Shown here: in pieces, positions 11,101 to 13,671 of the stretch
Layout of the letters: each line of letters begins with the position of its first letter
How positions within the stretch are numbered: the stretch's first letter is position 1
Origin: Saccoglossus kowalevskii
Lineage: Eukaryota > Hemichordata > Enteropneusta > Harrimaniidae
DNA length: 13,671 nt
Direction: 5' to 3'
NCBI RefSeq assembly: GCF_000003605.2
Contig: NW_003106593.1
Location: forward strand, 910,109 to 923,779
Notes under the pieces: model-generated
What the model saw: the letters and a program-made list of their open reading frames with translations, nothing else
Database searches by the model: none
Told to the model about the DNA's origin: nothing
Position numbers and translations under genes: made by a program

Positions 11101-11793
11101 CCATTTTCACTGTTTAACTAAATTGTATACATTTCGCCCGTCTATTTCAGTCGTACTGAAATTTATATACACATGCATGAACCCTTTTGCACATGTGACT
11201 TTCACTGAACACAGAAATAAGACCGCTAAAAACACGAGACTGTGCATTGTCAATATCTATTACCTTTTAACGTGGACAACAAATATATTGTAATTAACAA
11301 CAACAAATATTGAGATTTAAAAAAAACAAACTGTAATCATTATTTATGCATTAAATATTTTGCAATACAGGACATTTAATATTTCCATCAGAAAATGTAC
11401 GCAAGAACGAGATCACACTGTCGTAAATGTACTTTATATTTTCAGGAAAAAAACACATGGCGAGTCAGATTTGCAGCGGAACTGTTGTATGGTTATATCC
11501 GAGAGACCGTTCAACGCTGTTTTTTTACTTGTTTTTTAATTTCATACAACACCGACTAAGTCGCATTTTACCCCTAATTTACATTTACAGGTGCATTTTC
11601 TTTCTTTCCCGTAGAAACGTCCGCCAAGACAAATGACACATCGTCGAAAAACAAAATCCCGCCCTCTAGTCACGTAAGAACAATACTACGCGACAGGATG
11701 AAATATGAATACATGTTTTATGAGGCTGCATTATCGCGATTTACATATATATTGAGAAAACTAGGGATTGAAAAAACAAAGAAACGTTGGTGA
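709..11793 (+). CDS. UST: Uronyl 2-O-sulfotransferase-like protein, complete 8-exon gene
   Basis: Joining 709-862, 4049-4170, 5697-5846, 7225-7304, 8263-8401, 9739-9836, 10296-10453 and 11615-11793 gives 1080 nt, 359 residues and a TGA stop, with all junction phases agreeing (1,0,0,2,0,2,1). The family transfers sulfate from PAPS to the 2-O position of uronic acid in glycosaminoglycans, in the Golgi lumen. Seen in order: a short cytosolic tail and membrane anchor (about 11-28); an acidic stem (about 50-92); the PAPS 5'-phosphosulfate loop NRVGKCGSRT (101-110, key Lys105); RHFHYIDF (160-167), where ungapped alignment with HS2ST as I recall it puts His161 at the catalytic base; the 3'-phosphate motif [13 protein letters not shown] (178-190); Cys220/228 and Cys241/247; and a C-terminal helical part (320-359). 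Sequons lie at Asn133, Asn214 and Asn307. VGKCGSRT favours UST/pipe over HS2ST, whose loop reads differently. The length is close to HS2ST and shorter than vertebrate UST, mainly in the tails. Exact substrate (chondroitin/dermatan or heparan) is inferred only. Confidence 0.93.
1983..2270. repeat. Foldback (inverted-repeat) element with AAT core
   Basis: Arms 2004-2054 and 2181-2231 are inverted copies of each other (51 bp, 42 matches by hand), including a perfect 14-bp core GTACATTACAAACA at 2021-2034 with its complement at 2201-2214. A second perfect 11-bp inverted pair, CGTTACAAGTA (2121-2131 and 2152-2162), is nested inside. ACAAGTA-like ends recur near 1987 and, inverted, near 2262. The layout fits a MITE or foldback transposon. 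No clear target-site duplication was seen, so the outer limits are approximate. Confidence 0.65.
2056..2114. repeat. (AAT)n microsatellite
   Basis: About 19-20 uninterrupted AAT units lie between the left arm and the nested inverted pair of the foldback element. The purity suggests a recent or still variable tract. Confidence 0.95.
2947..2999. repeat. Near-perfect hairpin in intron 1
   Basis: Arms 2947-2970 and 2979-2999 pair over 21 bp apart from a 3-nt bulge (TTG) in the left arm, with an 8-nt purine loop (AAAAGAGA). Pairing does not extend clearly past the base. It is shorter than a typical animal pre-miRNA and could be the remains of a small palindromic insertion. Confidence 0.75.
4049..4170 (+). 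CDS. UST: UST-like exon 2: acidic stem region
   Basis: Acceptor CTTGTTTCAG|AT and donor CTG|GTGAGTG flank 122 nt, entering in phase 1 and leaving in phase 0. It encodes residues 52-92, rich in Asp, Glu, Ser, Gln and Asn (for example DGVEFDSDSEEK), as expected of a flexible, unconserved lumenal stem between membrane anchor and catalytic domain. It contains no cysteine or sequon. The assignment rests on splice sites and frame rather than homology. Confidence 0.8.
4932..5001. repeat. Short inverted repeat
   Basis: GAACAGCGCCGCCAC at 4932-4946 and GTGGCGCTGTTC at 4989-5000 pair in inverted orientation over 12 bases, with one 3-base insertion (GCC) in the left arm. They are separated by an AT-rich middle with an A8-9 run. 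This may be a degenerate MITE. Flanking duplications are not evident. Confidence 0.5.
5498..5622 (-). mobile_element. Short MITE copy 1, TTAA-flanked
   Basis: 125 bp bounded by TTAA at 5494-5497 and 5623-5626. The ends AGGGCGGCAGTCGTCG and, inverted, AGCGCGGTGGTCGTTG form imperfect terminal repeats of about 20 bp. Inside, a GATATGGG..CTCATA..GCGAC string matches the reverse complement of the interior of the copy at 9855-10153, so this is a shorter, opposite-orientation relative. There is no coding capacity. TTAA duplications suggest piggyBac-type mobilisation, but the terminal bases are not classical for piggyBac. Confidence 0.7.
5697..5846 (+). CDS. UST: UST-like exon 3: PAPS 5'-phosphosulfate loop
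   Basis: Exactly 50 codons (residues 93-142), phase 0 at both ends, acceptor TATATGCAG and donor CAG|GTAAGG. It opens the catalytic domain with RVVYNRVGKCGSRT, the strand-loop-helix that binds PAPS in this family; Lys105 is the expected key lysine. The following helix and VYNRTHVSLKEQ match the UST layout, and Asn133 is a potential N-glycosylation site. A TTAA-flanked MITE ends 70 nt before the exon. Confidence 0.95.
5847..7224 (+). other. Intron 3 of the UST-like gene
   Basis: A 1378-bp GT-AG intron without a gene. It contains a perfect 20-bp palindrome at 6024-6043 and a small symmetrical patch at 6450-6508. The frames at 6190-6381 (-), 6531-6755 (+) and 6992-7234 (+) have no domain similarity that I can recognise. 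Confidence 0.8.
6024..6043. repeat. Perfect 20-bp palindrome
   Basis: CCATGGATGTACATCCATGG is its own reverse complement, flanked by TTTGA on the left and TTTGACC on the right. It is probably incidental or the footprint of a small insertion. Confidence 0.85.
7225..7304 (+). CDS. UST: UST-like exon 4: catalytic histidine segment
   Basis: 80 nt encoding residues 143-168 plus two bases of codon 169. The acceptor is a long T-run ending ATTCCAG and the donor is CCAA|GTAAGTG. The segment PPYVYQRHFHYIDF corresponds to the family's catalytic histidine region. In an ungapped comparison His161 lines up with the HS2ST catalytic base, with His163 two residues later. Confidence 0.93.
7428..7963 (+). mobile_element. 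Dispersed hairpin-ended repeat element, copy 1
   Basis: The 5' end begins TTTTTAGCTCCGC and forms a hairpin (7433-7447 with 7451-7463, loop TTT) built on AGCTCCGCT/AGCGGAGCT. CCGTCGTCCGTG and a CTTTTTCGACTTCTTCTTGAAAAC-type segment follow. The body holds three related units starting at 7521, 7675 and 7832 (154, 157 and about 85 bp, the last truncated), each with GAAAAC..GCAAGTCCAATTGCT-like and TTCATTTCGTGATGATATC-like strings. The 3' end has a hairpin CAGCC-GAGA-GGCTG (7941-7954) followed by CTTGTTTTA. It has no coding capacity. From memory it resembles abundant hairpin-ended repeats of mollusc genomes; limits are approximate. Confidence 0.7.
7521..7915 (+). repeat. Internal ~155-bp tandem units of the repeat element
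   Basis: Unit A 7521-7674, unit B 7675-7831 and partial unit C 7832-7915 share the order: (T)TGAAAAC start, CAAGTCC(G/A)A(A/T)TGCT, TTTGTTCATTT..TGATGATATC, TAATTTTGGTGAATATTTTTGT, then TTTTTGGTAAA. Unit C lacks an internal section. Confidence 0.75.
8263..8401 (+). CDS. UST: UST-like exon 5: PAPS 3'-phosphate motif, GC donor
   Basis: 139 nt encoding residues 169-215. The acceptor TTTTATTCCAG is strong. It carries [26 protein letters not shown] in consecutive pieces, the most conserved block of the 2-O-sulfotransferases; Arg182 and Ser190 are the expected 3'-phosphate ligands. The only donor that keeps the frame is ATG|GCGAGT at 8402, a GC-AG intron. Reading past it meets a TGA two codons later (GCG AGT TGA). 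The 5/6 junction creates the sequon Asn214-Met-Thr. Confidence 0.92.
8402..8407 (+). promoter_or_regulatory. Non-canonical GC 5' splice site
   Basis: ATG|GCGAGT matches the donor consensus at every intronic base except C at +2. No GT nearby keeps both the conserved protein block and the frame, and the phase 0 join to exon 6 restores continuous UST homology. Confidence 0.85.
8980..9125. repeat. GC-rich patch, possible transposon remnant
   Basis: A GC-rich island in an AT-rich intron with TCGTTCACA (9002-9010) and its near complement TGTAAACGA (9114-9122) towards the edges, plus repeated CCGGGCC, GAGCTCAGCC and GAGCCGAGCGCG strings. Such TTCACATGG/TTACACGG plus GAGC motifs are reminiscent of DNA-transposon ends. 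No target-site duplication was found, so this is tentative. Confidence 0.35.
9739..9836 (+). CDS. UST: UST-like exon 6: four-cysteine segment
   Basis: 98 nt encoding residues 216-247 plus two bases of codon 248, acceptor TTTCACCTAG and donor CTC|GTAAGTAA. It holds DECV, EECSDKKLFYMIPFFCG and QHPYC. Cys220/Cys228 and Cys241/Cys247 have the spacings (8 and 6) of the two HS2ST disulfides as I recall them, so this exon alone would supply both bonds. A 299-bp MITE lies 14 nt after the donor's first base plus its TTCA flank. Confidence 0.93.
9837..10295 (+). other. Intron 6 of the UST-like gene
   Basis: A 459-bp GT-AG intron, about two thirds of which is the 299-bp MITE. Without the insertion and one flanking tetranucleotide the intron would be about 156 bp. 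Confidence 0.85.
9855..10153 (+). mobile_element. MITE copy 2, perfect 30-bp terminal inverted repeats
   Basis: The terminal inverted repeats at 9855-9884 and 10124-10153 are identical over 30 bp, starting AGCGCGGTAGTCGTCGCGCT. Flanks are TTCA (9851-9854) and TTAA (10154-10157), best read as a TTAA target duplication with one later change. The 239-bp interior has no transposase frame. The right interior matches the left interior of the copy at 5498-5622, inverted. The perfect ends imply a fairly recent insertion, 14 nt after the first base of the exon 6 donor. Confidence 0.85.
10296..10453 (+). CDS. UST: UST-like exon 7: helical C-terminal half
   Basis: 158 nt encoding residues 248-300 plus one base of codon 301, acceptor TGTTTCCAG and donor CCAG|GTAAGTT. 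It encodes LALDRALSNLDKRFLVVGF followed by IEKIDETMQVLEQLLPDIFGGA. This matches the family pattern in which a helix leads to FLLVG, then a glutamate-rich helix and LP.xF.G. Confidence 0.93.
10498..10515. repeat. (TG)n simple repeat
   Basis: A run of CGTGTGTGTGTGTGTGT followed by TTGTTTG, starting about 45 nt after the exon 7 donor. UG-rich tracts near donors can bind splicing factors in other animals, but nothing here shows that it does. Confidence 0.85.
10571..11040. repeat. Diverged ~300-bp tandem duplication
   Basis: GGAAATAAACAGAGCGATTG and the bases after it (10628-10661) align without gaps with 10929-10962, 27 of 34 matching, offset 301. A second block, GTCATATTTTTTTCGAGATT to GCCGGCCG (10695-10741), aligns with GTCGTATTTTTTCAAGATTG to AACCGGCT (about 10975-11014). 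Two blocks in the same order and spacing support an old tandem copy or two insertions of one repeat family. Confidence 0.6.
11615..11793 (+). CDS. UST: UST-like exon 8: C-terminus and stop codon
   Basis: 179 nt including the TGA at 11791-11793. The acceptor is TTTCCCGTAG. A Ser/Lys/Asn-rich linker with the sequon Asn307-Asp-Thr is followed by RDRMKYEYMFYEAALSRF, equivalent to the family's terminal helix (YEYEFYxx...F). The protein ends in a short basic tail (EKTKKRW), so it lacks the long C-terminal extension of vertebrate UST. Confidence 0.92.
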
Positions 11794-13212
11794 TGACATT
11801 CTATAATGAATTCCACGTGATTAGTGGAATATGTGTCCAATTGGATGGGATGCTGCATGACTTTGTATATAGTTTATTGCATGAAGGCAAATGTGTCATT
11901 GGTGCACGAACAGCACGTACAAAGATACTTAACTATATCAAATAAGATGTACAAAGATAGAGGTGACATAGACTCAAACCATGTCGTGCAAATCGATAAG
12001 AGGCCGATAGATATCCGACTGATGCATGGTGAGAGTACTCGTTCGTTGATGTCAGCAGCGGGTCGTTCGATGATCATCATTACAGTCACCAAGTAACTAC
12101 ACACTTTTCAGCAATATTTTATATTACTCTCAGTACACTCAACCTGTCGCCCTAACACATCGACAGGATACAAACCGATTTATTTCCATTAACTAATAAA
12201 TGGTGAATACGATAATTTGCGCTTATTATTTTTATATCAATAACTGTTAGCACATGCATGATGCGACAAGCTTATTTATTTTCGTCTAGCAATAACTCGT
12301 GCCTAACAATCTCGACATACTTATTTTTTAATACTGAAATATTACTGAAAACAGGAACAAACCGAGAGATCGCAAGCAGTCTATTTTTTTTCTTTTGTTA
12401 TGCTAACGTCACCAATGATTAGTCAATCATTTCGGGAGCACCCCTCCCCGATGCTAGCTTGGGTCGAATTAGCATATTAAATTTGGCCACCTTCTCGTGC
12501 CCCTTTAACAAAATTACTGATAACCCGGAATAATTACATCAGGTAGTCTAGCGGTACCGGTATAATGTAGCAGGACCAACATTTTAGTTTCGTTCGGATG
12601 AACTGCAATAATCATGGGGGTGGGGTGGGGGCTGGCTAGTATTGGCTATGTTGAGTTACCAACGAGTGTTCTTAGCAAAGTAGACTGCACATAAAAAGCA
12701 TTCGGTACAGATCACATTTATTGATAAATATATTCTTCGAAAAATAAAAGTATTTTTTACATATTATTTCCATCTGTCTCGTTGTTTTTGCATGTTGTTT
12801 TGTCCCATGTTATGTTCAATGTGAAAAGTCATGACTCAAGTATCACTATGAAGCTATATGCTAGTGATGAGCATTTCTGGTGATCCACGCAAAACCTTCT
12901 AGATTAGAGTCTGGTGAGGTTCGCGTATTTTATCTATATTTTCCCCAGTTTTATGGGCGCTAAAGGATAAAGGAAATACACACAATTTTGCTTATGAACG
13001 TAATTATATTGAAACCGTGGTGCAAAATACGTACTATCAAGAGAAACGAGAATATGTGGCAACACTGACTACCAGTAATTACAATTCCCACTATATGTCA
13101 ACTTAGCTGCCGCTCTACATTATTAGAATTCATGCAGTCTTGTTTACTTTACGCAATTCCGTAATTATCTCATTTTCGATATTAGTAATAGACTAAGTAA
13201 ACAATTGTGACT
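11794..13212 (+). other. 3'UTR and downstream flank
   Basis: No gene was supported after the stop at 11793. Overlapping frames at 11824-12096 (+) and 11874-12104 (-) have no recognisable domain and lie where the 3'UTR is expected. Candidate AATAAA signals occur at 12195-12200 and 12743-12748. Also present are a small hairpin AATGATT-AGTC-AATCATT (12413-12430) and a G-rich run at 12616-12635. Confidence 0.6.
12195..12200 (+). terminator. Candidate polyadenylation signal (proximal)
   Basis: AATAAA lies about 400 nt after the stop codon, followed within 40 nt by a T-rich stretch (GCTTATTATTTTTATAT). It is the first canonical hexamer after the coding sequence. A second, AATAAA at 12743-12748, would give a longer 3'UTR of about 0.95 kb. 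Confidence 0.4.
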
Positions 13213-13214
13213 GT

Positions 13215-13510
13215 GTCGAGCGGAGCCAATCATATAAGTGATTGCCAGTCATCCTCCGTCGTCAGTGTCAACTTTTTACATTTTCGACTTCTTTCTGAAA
13301 ACTACAATTCCTATTACTATTGCTTTGATACTTGGTGTATAAGTATCTACCTTGGGAAGACCTCTCTTAGATTTGTTCATTTCGCGATGATATCTTTAAT
13401 TATCTAATTTTAATTAATTGTTTTGTCATTTTGGGAAAAAAAGTAATATTTTTGAAGTCTTGTTAAATACCTCAAGTCCGAATGCTTTGATAATATATAT
13501 ATGGATACAT
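13215..13510 (+). mobile_element. Dispersed hairpin-ended repeat element, copy 2 (5' clipped)
   Basis: It starts with only the right arm of the 5' hairpin (GTCGAGCGGAGC, 13215-13226); the left arm is missing. It then follows copy 1: AGTGATTG, CCGTCGTC, TTTTCGACTTC, GAAAACTACA, TTTGATACTTGGTGTATA, TTTGTTCATTTCGCGATGAT, TTTTTGAAG. A second unit begins at 13463 with CAAGTCCGAATGCTTTGATA. Similarity fades near 13510, and no 3' hairpin was seen before the window ends. The remaining sequence to 13671 is unassigned. Confidence 0.65.
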
Positions 13511-13671
13511 TGCGCAATAGTTTCAATTACAACATGTTATAGTTGGCATTCTGTGATAGGAAAATATACACTGATATTGTTCATGTCAGTATCTTTCCTC
13601 TTTCGATGCAAGATGAATAATATGAGGTTATTACGAGGTTACCTCAAAGTATGCACGAAGACATGATGAAC

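Larger units (their letters stand above)
10454..11614 (+). other. Intron 7 of the UST-like gene
   Basis: A 1161-bp GT-AG intron. It holds a (TG)n run at about 10498-10515 and two diverged copies of a ~300-bp unit (10571-10750 and 10865-11040). Open frames at 10563-10826 and 10946-11293 lie in these repeats and are not considered genes. Confidence 0.8.

Noticed and set aside
10563-11293. Two + strand frames of 87 and 115 residues
   Set aside because: They coincide with the two copies of the diverged tandem repeat in intron 7 and show no domain.
709-11793. Reading the gene as a retropseudogene or HS2ST
   Set aside because: Intact introns, uninterrupted frame and all motifs argue against a pseudogene. 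The NRVGKCGSRT loop and RHFHYIDF fit UST/pipe better than HS2ST.
11824-12104. Overlapping frames on both strands just after the stop codon
   Set aside because: No recognisable family and no splice partners; the position fits 3'UTR.
12541-12620. tRNA-like start (TAGTCTAGCGG resembles an A box)
   Set aside because: No GGTTCGA-type B box at the right distance and no cloverleaf or acceptor stem could be drawn.
12616-12635. G-rich run as a G-quadruplex
   Set aside because: Only three runs of three or more G and a final GG, so at best a weak two-layer structure.

Overview
This is a eukaryotic, almost certainly animal, genomic window. It is AT-rich and dominated by introns, non-coding repeats and short palindromes. 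There is no operon structure, CRISPR array or recognisable rRNA/tRNA. Most open frames are short and uninformative, but eight small pieces on the + strand carry strong GT/GC...AG splice signals with matching phases. They join into one complete 1080-nt coding sequence (359 residues plus stop) running from 709 to 11793.

The product is a Golgi type II membrane sulfotransferase of the uronyl 2-O-sulfotransferase family (UST/pipe, related to HS2ST; Pfam Sulfotransfer_2 by recall). It has an N-terminal signal anchor, an acidic stem, the PAPS-binding loop NRVGKCGSRT, the RHFHYIDF catalytic segment, the [13 protein letters not shown] 3'-phosphate motif, and two cysteine pairs spaced 8 and 6 residues apart as in HS2ST. 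The motifs favour UST/pipe over HS2ST. The protein would use PAPS to sulfate the 2-O position of uronic acid in glycosaminoglycans such as chondroitin/dermatan sulfate.

Layout: 1-708 is upstream flank and likely 5'UTR with a 4-codon upstream ORF. Exons are 709-862, 4049-4170, 5697-5846, 7225-7304, 8263-8401, 9739-9836, 10296-10453 and 11615-11793. Intron 1 (3.2 kb) holds a foldback element around an (AAT)n tract and a separate 53-bp hairpin. Introns 2 and 6 each contain a copy of a short inverted-repeat element (MITE) flanked by TTAA. Intron 4 is more than half filled by a 0.53-kb element with terminal hairpins and internal ~155-bp repeats; a 5'-clipped relative lies at 13215 to about 13510. 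Intron 5 has a rare GC donor. Intron 7 holds a diverged ~300-bp tandem duplication. Downstream of the stop are the 3'UTR and intergenic DNA with two candidate AATAAA signals.

The organism cannot be fixed from this window. An invertebrate, perhaps a mollusc or other marine lophotrochozoan, is a guess: the 0.53-kb element resembles, from memory, hairpin-ended repeats common in mollusc genomes. I saw no sign of a novel multi-gene system. The interest lies in the splice architecture of the sulfotransferase gene and in several probably undescribed non-autonomous repeat families.
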